From positions 68,675 to 132,674 of the forward strand of contig CAYUCL010000004.1 of NCBI GenBank assembly GCA_964443325.1: 64,000 nucleotides of DNA, read 5' to 3'. Made by a program: the position numbers and the translations under genes. Below the pieces are notes generated by a model. The model searched no databases. It was given only the letters and a program-made list of their open reading frames with translations, and was not told the DNA's origin. Every line of letters starts with the position of its first letter. Position 1 is the stretch's first letter. Below, piece by piece: positions 54,175 to 62,996 of this stretch. Origin of the DNA: DAOUVR01 sp034430535 (lineage in GTDB: Bacteria; Chloroflexota; Dehalococcoidia; E44-bin15).

Positions 54175-55290
54175 CTATTCGGATAGCAGTTTATCAACCA
54201 TGCCCTTCGATAGCCCAACATAAAGTAGATTGTTTATGTCGCCACTCCTTTTAACTATCTCTTGCAATGCTCGTTTCTTCTTCAGCAGCGCTGCCTCCTT
54301 AAGATGAGCCAAGTTCTGAGGAGGCAATGTATCAGTCTCAAGCTTTCCCTTCATCTTGGCCATCTCCACAAGCTCTGCGCCAGCATTGGTGCGGACAATG
54401 AGGGTGTTCCAGCCTTCAATTCCCTCAACCGAGCCAACTGAGATGTCGGCAAACTCAGATGTCATATCCAAGCAGTAAGAGCAACTTGACATAACATATT
54501 TCCTGATTTGATCCAGAGGAAATGAGACCTTACCAGATTGAGCGTAGGCATCGAATCTATTAGCTGGAGGGGGTGGGATATCAAACTTGGTCACCTGTGG
54601 CAATTCCAAGTTCTCCTTCAGAAAATGATGAAATCCATCGGGCGATAGAGCCCAGGTGCAAAACAGTCCAATCACTATCTTTACATTGCCTATATTTACT
54701 CTGTCCTGTGGTGGATCTTTCTTCATCTTGGCCAAGGCCATGGCCTGGCAGGGTATAGCGACTATGGCCAGCCCCTCTTGACTATCTTTTGGAATATGGT
54801 TTAAAGCTTCTAATACAGGGCACGCCATGTAATTGGAGCCAGCACCTTCAAGCACCTCTTCCACGTTGCGAGCCAGGAAAGCACCGGGAGTCTTGTCGTC
54901 AGATGTTTTTGACATGATTGCGCCGTCAACGAGTCCCTCCGACAGCGCCAAGGATAAAAGCGTAGTAACCGTACCCCCATATTGTGCCTTTTCTCTGATG
55001 CGTGCATCCGTTGACCTTGCCATCAACACTTCCTTAGCAGTGCCTAGCTCATCCTTGCTGTATGGTACCCCATGAACTTGCTGGCTAATCGCATTCATAT
55101 CTGTGTATGTTCGTGGGCAATATTGGTAACATTGCCCTTCTGTAAGAGTGCAATTGTCAAGAAGCACTATCCTGCCTTTGTAGGGCACCAGATAAGGACA
55201 ACCGCCGGTACATGCGCCACATAGAGTGCATAACCCGGCATCGATGACTTCGTCGAATAGCTCCTTAGAACCTTTAACCTTCGTATCCAT
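54175..55290 (-). CDS. FrhB-like flavoprotein (coenzyme F420 hydrogenase/dehydrogenase beta-subunit family)
   Basis: 371 residues. N-terminal cluster motif CTLCGACTGGCPY plus CYQYCPRT, then FrhB-family segments ARIREKAQYGGTVTTLLSLA, CPVLEALNHIPK, and CSYCLDMTSEFADISVGSVE. Members carry FAD and Fe-S and pass electrons between ferredoxin and F420, NAD(P) or partner enzymes. Lying 28 bases before IorA, it is a likely electron acceptor or donor for it. ATG 55290 after GGAGG. Confidence 0.88.
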   Translation of the reverse strand: MDTKVKGSKELFDEVIDAGLCTLCGACTGGCPYLVPYKGRIVLLDNCTLTEGQCYQYCPRTYTDMNAISQQVHGVPYSKDELGTAKEVLMARSTDARIREKAQYGGTVTTLLSLALSEGLVDGAIMSKTSDDKTPGAFLARNVEEVLEGAGSNYMACPVLEALNHIPKDSQEGLAIVAIPCQAMALAKMKKDPPQDRVNIGNVKIVIGLFCTWALSPDGFHHFLKENLELPQVTKFDIPPPPANRFDAYAQSGKVSFPLDQIRKYVMSSCSYCLDMTSEFADISVGSVEGIEGWNTLIVRTNAGAELVEMAKMKGKLETDTLPPQNLAHLKEAALLKKKRALQEIVKRSGDINNLLYVGLSKGMVDKLLSE

Positions 55291-55336
55291 AGTATCCTCC
55301 ATTCAGATTACCACCTCGGCTACTGGACATCATAAT

Positions 55337-56581
55337 TCACGTTAGGTACTGTATTGTACCATCGGGAACTACCGCTACCTTAGCTCCTTTTGGAAAATCT
55401 TGTGTCAGAATATCCATAACCTCCGGCCAGGTCTTTACCCATATAGTATCAGGTATGGCTAGCCAGTCGGTGAACGACTTCTCAAATTGCGGTGACAATA
55501 CTATCAGCCTTTTCAGCCAAGGCAACTCGAAATTGACCGGGCTAAACAAGCGCCCCCCTATTGATTTGCCAAAACTGCCCAGCAGGTAATGCACCACCTG
55601 GCCAGCAGGACAATCCATGATCAATACCAGGTCGCCACCCTTCTCCATTAATATCGATACCCCCATAAGCAGCCCGACGATTGCTTCATTAGCTTTGCTG
55701 AAGTTATTGATTACAGCCACCTCAATCCCTGGGACAGTTTTCGTAGCATAGTGTGGCACGGCAAACTTCAGAGCTTCATAGAATTCGGCTTGGCATTCTC
55801 CCGCGAATATTGCACATTGCTCTCCCCCACCATTAATCATGGTATCAATCTTGAAGTCCAGCCCCACCATTCTGGCCGCCTCATTAAAGTCCCGTATCAT
55901 AGGGTTCTCAGCGTATTTGCCAGGCCCTACAGCGTCGCCTCGCCCAGAGTGCCTAGCCTCGATTTCCAGGCGGTGAAAGCCCTCGATCGAGTCCATTGAA
56001 GCTATACCAGGCAGGATAATCTTCCCACCACCGCCATATCCGCTTTGGACATGCGGAACTATGGATCCTATGGCGATCTTCAAGTCACAGCTCATCACCT
56101 CAGCGTTAACCGAGAGCTCAGTGCCTTGCGATGTCCGCCCAATATGCTGGCAGTTCTCATATGCGTTGTGATTGTAAACCGGAAACCTATCCATTATGCC
56201 AACTCCCAGTTTCTTTTGAAAGTCCTCGAAGGTGTGCGCACTATGGGAGCCAATAGCGCAGATAAATCTGATGGCTGCATCAGGAATGCCTGCTGCTTCT
56301 AGCTCCTCGAGAACATAGGGTACCAACTCGTAAGTACCTGTTGGTCGGGAAAGGTCATCGAAAATTATGGCCACTTCCTTTTTCCCACGGGCTAACTCCC
56401 TGAGGGGAGGGGTTCCAATAGGCTTGCTGAAGGCAGCCCTTATCTGCTCTGAGGTTATGTGAGGGGCGTTGTGCCCATTCATAAGGCATGGTACAACATC
56501 CCACGACTCGGGAAATTCCAACTGCAATTCTCCCTTTTCATACCACATTTGCTTGGGAACAGCCACTGTCTTAGTGCTCAC
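55337..56581 (-). CDS. LarA-like nickel-pincer racemase family protein
   Basis: 414 residues of the DUF2088/LarA family. Key regions: IIFDDLSRPT, the first His region AIGSHSAHTFEDF, and the pincer-cofactor/substrate site GSIVPHVQSGYGGGGKIILPG with its Lys. LarA itself racemises lactate; homologues act on other 2-hydroxy acids. It would supply the stereoisomer needed by the downstream dehydratase chemistry. GTG start at 56581. No larBCE cofactor genes are in the window. Confidence 0.86.
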   Translation of the reverse strand: MSTKTVAVPKQMWYEKGELQLEFPESWDVVPCLMNGHNAPHITSEQIRAAFSKPIGTPPLRELARGKKEVAIIFDDLSRPTGTYELVPYVLEELEAAGIPDAAIRFICAIGSHSAHTFEDFQKKLGVGIMDRFPVYNHNAYENCQHIGRTSQGTELSVNAEVMSCDLKIAIGSIVPHVQSGYGGGGKIILPGIASMDSIEGFHRLEIEARHSGRGDAVGPGKYAENPMIRDFNEAARMVGLDFKIDTMINGGGEQCAIFAGECQAEFYEALKFAVPHYATKTVPGIEVAVINNFSKANEAIVGLLMGVSILMEKGGDLVLIMDCPAGQVVHYLLGSFGKSIGGRLFSPVNFELPWLKRLIVLSPQFEKSFTDWLAIPDTIWVKTWPEVMDILTQDFPKGAKVAVVPDGTIQYLT

Positions 56582-56641
56582 TTTGTTTTCCCCTTTCTAT
56601 GTCGGAAGATCGCTACCTGAATTAGAAATATATACGAAATC

Positions 56642-57424
56642 TTAGCTGTTTAAGTTTGAGGCCCTTGCTGTTACAGCTGCACCTAAGGCTGTCACGGTCT
56701 GGGGATGAAGAGTAATAAGTAGCTGAATTTTCAACTCATGTTGTATAGCCTCGACGAGCCCAATATTGAGAGCGCCACCACCACAGATAGCGCATGGCTC
56801 TTCCAATTTAACCTTCTTACACAGGGAGGTTATCTTGTCGGCCAAGGCTTTATTGACCCCAGCGGCGATATCCTCTTTAGGGATGCCTTCGGCCACCCTG
56901 GTAACAGCCTCTGATTCGCCAAAGACCGCACATCCTGTGCTGAAAACAACGGGGTTCTCGGACTCAAGAGAAAGCGGGCCGAAGTTCTTTAAATCTATTC
57001 GCAAGACGTTGGCAATAAGCTCGACAAACTGGCCGCTTCCAGCAGCACACTTCTCACTGACGGTGAAGTTGGCTACCATCCCCTCACCATCTATCCGCAC
57101 CACCTTAGTTGACTGCCCAGCCACGTCAATAACTGTCTTCGCCAAGGGGAAGATGTTATTTATGCCTCTAGCAGTGCAAACTATGTCACTAACTCTCTGA
57201 CTGGCAAAATAGACATTTCCAGCGCCAGAGCCAGTAGCTACGGTAGCGGTAATATGATCCACAGCTATGTTAGCCTCGGTCACCAGTTCCTGTCTTATCT
57301 TCTCGGCTGTCGTGCGGTAATTAGTGCCGGAAAGAATCACATAACTAGCACAAATCTCGTTATCTCTGGTTATAACTCCCTTGCTATACACCGAGCCGAT
57401 GTCGATACCAATGAACCAAAGCAT
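56642..57424 (-). CDS. 2-hydroxyacyl-CoA dehydratase/benzoyl-CoA reductase activating ATPase (HgdC/BadF family)
   Basis: 260-residue ASKHA ATPase. Phosphate loop FIGIDIGSVYSKGV; the bridging [4Fe-4S] cluster is bound by Cys126 (SEKCAAGSGQF) and Cys165 (FSTGCAVFGES), matching positions known for HgdC. It injects electrons into the dehydratase with ATP hydrolysis. A conserved N-terminal segment (TGYGR in many relatives) reads TGSGAGN. The start overlaps the TAA of the 23-codon remnant (TAATG). Single activator implies a homodimer. Confidence 0.92.
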   Translation of the reverse strand: MLWFIGIDIGSVYSKGVITRDNEICASYVILSGTNYRTTAEKIRQELVTEANIAVDHITATVATGSGAGNVYFASQRVSDIVCTARGINNIFPLAKTVIDVAGQSTKVVRIDGEGMVANFTVSEKCAAGSGQFVELIANVLRIDLKNFGPLSLESENPVVFSTGCAVFGESEAVTRVAEGIPKEDIAAGVNKALADKITSLCKKVKLEEPCAICGGGALNIGLVEAIQHELKIQLLITLHPQTVTALGAAVTARASNLNS

Positions 57425-57495
57425 TAAGTTGCTTCCTTGTCCTCAAGCAGAATCTCGGTCATGGTAGAACCTATGTCGACCCCAGCGAAATACAA
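57424..57495 (-). pseudogene. 23-codon N-terminal remnant of a second activator ATPase
   Basis: TTG start at 57495 (AAGGA upstream) encodes a frame beginning YFAGVDIGSTMTEILLE, then DKEAT and TAA. This is the recognisable phosphate-binding N-terminus of the BcrA/BadF/HgdC family, cut off after 23 residues. The TAA overlaps the ATG of the intact activator (TAATG), so it is probably translated and coupled. It is either the stump of a lost second activator or a repurposed leader. Confidence 0.65.
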
Positions 57496-57516
57496 GTGTA
57501 TCCTTAAATAGTATTC

Positions 57517-58683
57517 TCAGCTAATTGTCTCAAGGAAGGCTTCAACCCTCGTTCTTAACGGTGCCAGAGCTCCTTGGGCATAGTCGTATTCTATATAAAT
57601 GCTGGGAATACCAATGCTGTCAAAGTAGTCGTTAAGCGAAGGAACTTCAAAAGCGAAAGGGTCACAATATCTGACGAGCAGGAAGATTGCTCCATTGACC
57701 TTCCATTCTTGGGCGAAGTCTTTTAGATAGCCAAATCGGCTTTCCAGGTCTTCCAGATAGTCTTTTCTAGTCTCGCCGAGAACAGTCTCCCTGAACGTTC
57801 GGGCGCAGGTAATCTCCTCCAAATAGTATTGAGCCAGTCCATCCAATGGGTCATCAGTCAGCTTCACCTTAGCTCTAAAGGCTCTAATGCCCCCACAACT
57901 CTCGTCCATAACCATATTTGCCCCATTCTCGAATATCTGCATTATCTCAACATCATCCAGCGTGCTGCTCCAAAGGATAAGCCGCACCGGCTTCCTTTCA
58001 GGGCCATCTGTACGGTCTTTAACATCACTTATGACCTGGGTTAGTAACTCGTTGCCTTCGTCCACAGGCAGACTCATCAAAGCCTTTATTACCTGAAGTA
58101 TATCCGTTCCCGAGATAAGAGGCGGTTCGGGCTTCGTTAACTCGTATAATTCTCTTACTAAGGCTCGCTGTATATTATGAGATTGGATGGCTGCCTTGAG
58201 TCTGTCTGAGGAAAGCTCTTTTCCCGTGAAAGCCTCCAATGTCTTCTTTAAATCGCTTAATTGTCCTTTGAAGTAATCCATGGCCTCTGGTCGAACCGTG
58301 CCAGGTATATCCATGAAATGGAAATAAGGATAGCTTATATAGGATTCCCACAGACGAGCCGTTTTCTCTTGAGGGTCACAAGAATGAGCAACAACTATCC
58401 CATCCAGGAAATCATCTCTGGCTTTTAGTGCGCAATCAAAGCAGCTACGAATGATAGAGCAAAACGAGGTAGGCAACGCTCTGTCTGCCTCGGTGACCGG
58501 CTCCCTGATATCTCCGTATGTCCGGTACGGGATGAGGTCAAGCGCGGTAAGCATTTCTATAGGAACATAGACGCAGGGATAGCCTATTATCTTCTTGCCT
58601 TCCGCCTTAAGCTCTTTGGCTCTGACAGACCGATTTCGATAAATCTCCTTTGCTTTGCTAAGCCCTTTGCTTTTATCTGCCAT
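57517..58683 (-). CDS. 2-hydroxyacyl-CoA dehydratase/BCR-type subunit, small
   Basis: 388 residues of the HgdB/BcrC family (normal size). Cluster and substrate motifs: GYPCVYVPIEML, TSFCSIIRSCFDCAL, HSCDPQEKTARLW, VRYCDPFAFEVPSLN. These Cys bind a [4Fe-4S] cluster that carries out radical dehydration or ring reduction. ATG at 58683, 36 bases after the larger subunit. Could be a dehydratase, a benzoyl-CoA-type reductase or a double-cubane-type reductase; sequence alone does not decide. Confidence 0.88.
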   Translation of the reverse strand: MADKSKGLSKAKEIYRNRSVRAKELKAEGKKIIGYPCVYVPIEMLTALDLIPYRTYGDIREPVTEADRALPTSFCSIIRSCFDCALKARDDFLDGIVVAHSCDPQEKTARLWESYISYPYFHFMDIPGTVRPEAMDYFKGQLSDLKKTLEAFTGKELSSDRLKAAIQSHNIQRALVRELYELTKPEPPLISGTDILQVIKALMSLPVDEGNELLTQVISDVKDRTDGPERKPVRLILWSSTLDDVEIMQIFENGANMVMDESCGGIRAFRAKVKLTDDPLDGLAQYYLEEITCARTFRETVLGETRKDYLEDLESRFGYLKDFAQEWKVNGAIFLLVRYCDPFAFEVPSLNDYFDSIGIPSIYIEYDYAQGALAPLRTRVEAFLETIS

Positions 58684-58719
58684 TATTGATAACTCGCCAA
58701 GCCAAAATTTGCCGTCTTC

Positions 58720-60081
58720 CTACCAATCAAACCCCTCTTGTTTCCTTACTCTTCTGTAGTACTCCATAGTCTCCTCAAATGGTTCTGCCCTTGCCATAGC
58801 ATCTTCAGGATCAAACAATCGGAGGTCTACGATATCTCCTTCGATTGTTAGTGAAGGAACCTTTAGCCTTTCCATTATCAAGTTTGCCACATACGGCAAA
58901 TGCGTAGAGGCGCTGCGGCAACTAATGAGAGGGTGGAGTAGTGCCCCATCGCATCTCCATTCTCTAGCATACTTCAAATATGGATATGCTAAGGCGCCGG
59001 CTGGCACGTTTTGTTCCAACGCATCTTCATAATAGCCAATAAAAACCTGGAGACTAAATCTGGTGATTTTCTCTAAAGGGTCGCTAACCCCACTTAGGTC
59101 AAGGGGTATAGGCGGGCGGTAGCCAAAACTCTCGACGACGAAGTTCCATCCTCTCTCTGCCAATCTATCAAAGAATCTCAAGCTATGCCACGGTGGAAGC
59201 TCAGCGAATACCAGTCGATATTTCTCCTCGGCAATAGCTCCTATGCGGTCTTTCACCCTTTCTTTCACCTCTTCATACATATCCCGAAAGCATTGCAATG
59301 AATGCTCGAGATCGCCCATCAGGAACAGGGCCGCTGGCATGGCGCTCCAGAAGTCTCTGCTGTGCATGGGGCAGGGTCTTGCCTTGCGCAGTTCGTTTAT
59401 TTCATGCCACAGCCTATTGACTTCTATCATAAGGTCTACTGTTTCATCCAATTTATCCCAGTCTAACTTCCTACCGGTGATGCGTTCGACAAAAGCAACG
59501 AACTCCCTGAGATGTTTAACTCCTAAATCAACCATCCGCTCATAAGAGCCTTCCATGAATAGTTCTTTCACTCCAGGCATAGGTGCCTCCAATGTCCATA
59601 CCGGGACATCCATATAGCGGCCCAACGCCTGGAACCACTTATATCTTGCGTCACAAACAGCAGATGATGACATTAAGAATATGGGTTTCGGCATCCCACC
59701 TAGAGGGGCCTCTGAGGGTATTTCACCTTTCAGTTCTCTCATCATCTTTGAGGTATAGCCAAGAGTGGCCCGGCTATAACCACACAGGTGTGTAGGAAAG
59801 CCGTCGGCATCGGCGTATTCCAGGTAGGGTTGGGCATATCCCGTAGCAGCGAGTATAGCACCGTAGTTTTCTGGATACACCACTTCCAGGTCCATGGCTT
59901 TGAGGATTGGGTCACCATAATACCAATTAAGCATAGCCCATACTGTAGGTTTGCCCGCTCTCATAGCCTCAACGCTCTTTTGGTATGTCTCGTTCACTTT
60001 AGCTCTAAGCGGGTACATCGATTTTAGCCGGTTTATAACCTTCTTTTTTTCTTCGACAGCCATGATTCGCTCACTTCCCAT
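58720..60081 (-). CDS. 2-hydroxyacyl-CoA dehydratase/BCR-type subunit, large
   Basis: 453 residues, size of BcrB-type subunits. Cys-containing motifs: GFPTHLCGYSRATLGYTSKM, SSAVCDARYKWFQALG and HPLISCRSASTHLPYVAN, in the positions of the cluster ligands of this family. It forms the catalytic heterodimer with the next gene. Either ATG 60081 or ATG 60063 may be the start; neither has a strong site. No CoA-transferase gene is adjacent, unlike typical hgd/had operons. Confidence 0.86.
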   Translation of the reverse strand: MGSERIMAVEEKKKVINRLKSMYPLRAKVNETYQKSVEAMRAGKPTVWAMLNWYYGDPILKAMDLEVVYPENYGAILAATGYAQPYLEYADADGFPTHLCGYSRATLGYTSKMMRELKGEIPSEAPLGGMPKPIFLMSSSAVCDARYKWFQALGRYMDVPVWTLEAPMPGVKELFMEGSYERMVDLGVKHLREFVAFVERITGRKLDWDKLDETVDLMIEVNRLWHEINELRKARPCPMHSRDFWSAMPAALFLMGDLEHSLQCFRDMYEEVKERVKDRIGAIAEEKYRLVFAELPPWHSLRFFDRLAERGWNFVVESFGYRPPIPLDLSGVSDPLEKITRFSLQVFIGYYEDALEQNVPAGALAYPYLKYAREWRCDGALLHPLISCRSASTHLPYVANLIMERLKVPSLTIEGDIVDLRLFDPEDAMARAEPFEETMEYYRRVRKQEGFDW

Positions 60082-60117
60082 GATAGCTCTGCTTATTCAT
60101 GTGATTCCCATCCATGT

Positions 60118-60777
60118 TCACAGAATGCTATTTAGAGGCTTTACTGCGCTCAGCAGTCGTAGATGCCCTCTGAGGAAAAACTCTTCTTTGATGTCGGTGA
60201 AACCCTGGGCACGGATCATCCCCTTTATATTGAGCTTAAGGAATTCCACAGCCAACTGGCACTCCCACCGGGCGAATGCCCAGCGGAAAGGAAACCACAT
60301 CCTGTCAATATCATACTCAGCATAATCCAAGATATAAAAGGTTCCCCCCGAATTTAGAGCTTGGTAAGCATTGTAGATAATGCCGGCTTTCTGGTCGTTC
60401 TCAAAACCATGTAAGGCGAAAGAGATGAACACCTTGTCAAACTCTCCTTCGTACGGTAGCGGTAACTCTATCCGAAACTTTCTAAACTCGACGTTGGTAT
60501 ACATACAGCAACGCTTCAATGCTTGGCTTATCATCTCGTCACTGATGTCCAGGCCTACAAGCTTGCCCTGAGAGCTTATCTTATGAGCCATAAAGCAGTC
60601 GTTCCTACCCGTGCCTGAGCCGAGGTCGATTATTGATTGGCCAGGCTTGATATCCATCTTCCCTATAACCTCTCTCATGAAATGAGAGTAACGCCCTGCC
60701 GACACCAGGTTTAACAAGACGTCGTAATAACGTGCTTCACATCCTCCAATCTCTACTTTCGACCTTGGTGACGGCAA
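60118..60777 (-). CDS. Class I SAM-dependent methyltransferase
   Basis: 219 residues. SAM-binding motif IIDLGSGTGRNDCFMA and acidic residue in LVGLDISDEM; the rest is of UbiE/ArsM-like length. Substrate unknown. TTG start at 60777 behind GAGG. Located between the flavoprotein and the dehydratase genes, it may modify the pathway substrate or a cofactor. Confidence 0.85.
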   Translation of the reverse strand: MPSPRSKVEIGGCEARYYDVLLNLVSAGRYSHFMREVIGKMDIKPGQSIIDLGSGTGRNDCFMAHKISSQGKLVGLDISDEMISQALKRCCMYTNVEFRKFRIELPLPYEGEFDKVFISFALHGFENDQKAGIIYNAYQALNSGGTFYILDYAEYDIDRMWFPFRWAFARWECQLAVEFLKLNIKGMIRAQGFTDIKEEFFLRGHLRLLSAVKPLNSIL

Positions 60778-60788
60778 AACATACCTCG

Positions 60789-61781
60789 CTAGCTGAGCAT
60801 TGCTAAGTACTCGTCAGCATACTTACCATTCATGGCTCCTTCAAATGTCTCCCCTCTCTTTATCTTTTCCAATGCCAGATACTCACTGGCGGCCATCCCG
60901 GCGGACGCTCCACTACTGGCTGACGTGATGAGGTGTCGCTCGCTACCAGTTATCTCTCCGCAAGCAAAGATCCCTGGCTTGCTGGTCATCATCTTGCTAT
61001 CGACTTTTACAGAAGTTCCTGACATTTCGAGTTCTGTCTCTCTTGCCAACCTGGTATCCAGCTCAGTACCCACGCAGATAACTATCCAGTCGACTGCTAT
61101 TTCCTTTTCCTCGCCAGTCTTGTTGTTTACCACAACTGCTGTCTCCACCCTTTCGGTACCCCTTAATTCCTTTAGCTCGGTGTTGTACCAGACCTTAACC
61201 CCTTCTTTTTGCAGCTTCTTAGTCATGGGAGGATATGCACGCAGCGACTCCCTGCGATGTATCAGTATAACATCGCTAGCCACAGTTTTGGCTAGTAGCG
61301 CACTCTTAGCTGTTGTATTTCCACCACCTATCACCAGAACCCTCTTTGCGGCAAACCTATCTACGTCGCGCTTGGCATAATAGGAGACACCTTTACCGGC
61401 AAACCTCTCCTCGCCCGGTACGCCGAGCCGCTGCATAGTGCTGCCAGTTGCAATGATGATAGCCTGCGCCCTGTATTCGTTCGACTCCGTAGTCACAACT
61501 TTATCCTCAGCATTGATGCTAACAACTCTTTCGTGCCTCAGCTCTGCCCCCACTCCTGACGGGGGCGCCAAAGTAACTTGCTTCTCCATGTTTTCCATCA
61601 ATACAGCTCCGTCGCCGGGTGGAAAACCGGGGTAATTGCTCAGGGTATAGGCAATAGCGCCCTGACCGCCGACCCAGCTGCCTTCCAGCACAATTGTGCT
61701 CCAACCATCGAGTTGGGTGAAGATTGCTGCGGACAAACCAGCAGGACCAGCTCCGATAACGACTACATCTCTTTCTTCCAT
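60789..61781 (-). CDS. Thioredoxin-reductase-like flavoprotein lacking the CxxC
   Basis: 330 residues with the two-domain TrxR fold: FAD loop VVIGAGPAGLSAAI, NADPH loop VLVIGGGNTTAKSALL, and IFACGEITGS. The position of the active CATC disulfide (after GVSY) reads YAKR (135-138), so it cannot be a standard thioredoxin reductase. It may be a ferredoxin/flavodoxin:NAD(P) reductase-type enzyme, possibly electron donor to the dehydratase activator. AAGGAGG precedes the ATG. Confidence 0.88.
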   Translation of the reverse strand: MEERDVVVIGAGPAGLSAAIFTQLDGWSTIVLEGSWVGGQGAIAYTLSNYPGFPPGDGAVLMENMEKQVTLAPPSGVGAELRHERVVSINAEDKVVTTESNEYRAQAIIIATGSTMQRLGVPGEERFAGKGVSYYAKRDVDRFAAKRVLVIGGGNTTAKSALLAKTVASDVILIHRRESLRAYPPMTKKLQKEGVKVWYNTELKELRGTERVETAVVVNNKTGEEKEIAVDWIVICVGTELDTRLARETELEMSGTSVKVDSKMMTSKPGIFACGEITGSERHLITSASSGASAGMAASEYLALEKIKRGETFEGAMNGKYADEYLAMLS

Positions 61782-61885
61782 ATCATACCTCCTTTAAAAG
61801 ATTGCACTGTATTTACTAGATACCGTAACATATAAGGTATTCCTCCTTCTTGGTGCTCAGTCTCTCAGGCATAGTTTAGATTTGA

Positions 61886-62554
61886 TCAAGAACCTGGAAC
61901 CGCTTGCTTCTGAGAAATCGCTTCATCTAAAAGTAAGCTTTTAAATCGGTCTAGAGTGATCCTGTAAGGTTCTATGGGAATCCCCATCCAATCTGAGAAT
62001 TCCAGAAGCTCCTCTGGATTGTTTTGTGCGATGTCGTCATAATATCCTATTGCATCCAGCATGATGGCTCCGCCAGTATGCTTGGGGAAGTTCTCGTTGG
62101 CCAGACCTCTGTCCCAATCTTGATATACATAGTGGCGGTACTTCATCCATCCTGGGATAAGCCAATAGATATCCTTGCCCTGGCGTATTCTGTCCCTTTC
62201 TTCCTCACTGGCCAGCATGTCGATACAGTGTGTTGCCTTTATTCTCGATATCTCGAATCCTGGCTCTATTTGCTCCTCTATTATGGTGTCTATATTGCGA
62301 TAAAGGTCATCGGCATTGACGTAGCAGAACTTACCACCATAAACTACGATGATGTTTGGCGCATACGTCTTTGCCTTGCCAATTTGCCTGATCAGTTGTT
62401 CTTCCAGTTCGCGTGGCACCTCATGGCGCCCAGGCTTAGTGTACAGGATTTTTCTGGCATCCAGAAAGCCACTATCTTTCAGATAATTTAGTTCCAGATT
62501 AACTGTCCCACAGGCAACAATTGCATAATCCTGAAACGAGACGCGATTTTCCAT
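61886..62554 (-). CDS. DUF1638 domain protein 2
   Basis: 222 residues of the same uncharacterised family as 40849-41445. Shared features: YAIVACGTVNLELNYL at the start, NIIVVYGGKFCYVNADD in the Cys region, ATHCIDMLASEEERDRI and a YWLIPGWMKYRHYVY segment. It lies upstream of the flavoprotein in the block. Its co-occurrence with corrinoid and dehydratase/activator systems suggests a role around ATP-dependent reductive activation. Confidence 0.84.
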   Translation of the reverse strand: MENRVSFQDYAIVACGTVNLELNYLKDSGFLDARKILYTKPGRHEVPRELEEQLIRQIGKAKTYAPNIIVVYGGKFCYVNADDLYRNIDTIIEEQIEPGFEISRIKATHCIDMLASEEERDRIRQGKDIYWLIPGWMKYRHYVYQDWDRGLANENFPKHTGGAIMLDAIGYYDDIAQNNPEELLEFSDWMGIPIEPYRITLDRFKSLLLDEAISQKQAVPGS

Positions 62555-62595
62555 ATCTTCACCTCAATATGCTTTTTACCCTATCTCAGCCTTAA

Positions 62596-62988
62596 TTATG
62601 GCTTTAGCACGATATGCTTTCTACCCTCTTCTTTGTCCCTTTCCTCTGCTATTCTGTCCATGTTATTATGGACGGCTTCAATCGCACTAGCAAGAGTACT
62701 TGACCTCACCAGTACACAGACGAAGTTTCTAAGTAATCTCGGGAGATTAGGCCCAAATTTTTTACCTACAATGACGTCCACACCTTCCAAAACGGTGGAG
62801 GTAGCCTTGGCCTTCTCAGGGTCGCCATGTATGGATTCATCCCCTTCGAAGTGCATATTCTCCCTTCTTTCCATAAGCTTTTCTTTGCCGTTGGAGAACT
62901 GGTAAACATAGAAGTATTCCGCCATGCCTACGTGGTCATTGTTGAGATTCTTCCCATCATCTGTGCCAAAAGCTACTAAAAACTTCAT
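62596..62988 (-). CDS. NifX/NifB-type iron-molybdenum cofactor domain protein
   Basis: 130 residues of the dinitrogenase iron-molybdenum cofactor family: FLVAFGTDDGKNLNNDHVG at the start and VLEGVDVIVGKKFGPNLPR in the middle. Family members bind Fe-S or FeMo-cofactor precursors. There are no nif genes in the window, so a role in handling the clusters of the neighbouring metalloenzymes is more likely than nitrogen fixation. Confidence 0.82.
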   Translation of the reverse strand: MKFLVAFGTDDGKNLNNDHVGMAEYFYVYQFSNGKEKLMERRENMHFEGDESIHGDPEKAKATSTVLEGVDVIVGKKFGPNLPRLLRNFVCVLVRSSTLASAIEAVHNNMDRIAEERDKEEGRKHIVLKP

Positions 62989-62996
62989 TTTCTACC

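Noticed and set aside
56642..60081. Confident call of benzoyl-CoA reductase
   Set aside because: Subunit sizes fit, but there is only one intact activator and no other benzoyl-CoA pathway gene; a 2-hydroxyacyl-CoA dehydratase or double-cubane type enzyme is equally possible.
62596..62988. Nitrogen-fixation locus suggested by the NifX-like gene
   Set aside because: No nifH, nifD, nifK, nifE or nifN is present; the family also occurs in non-diazotrophs.
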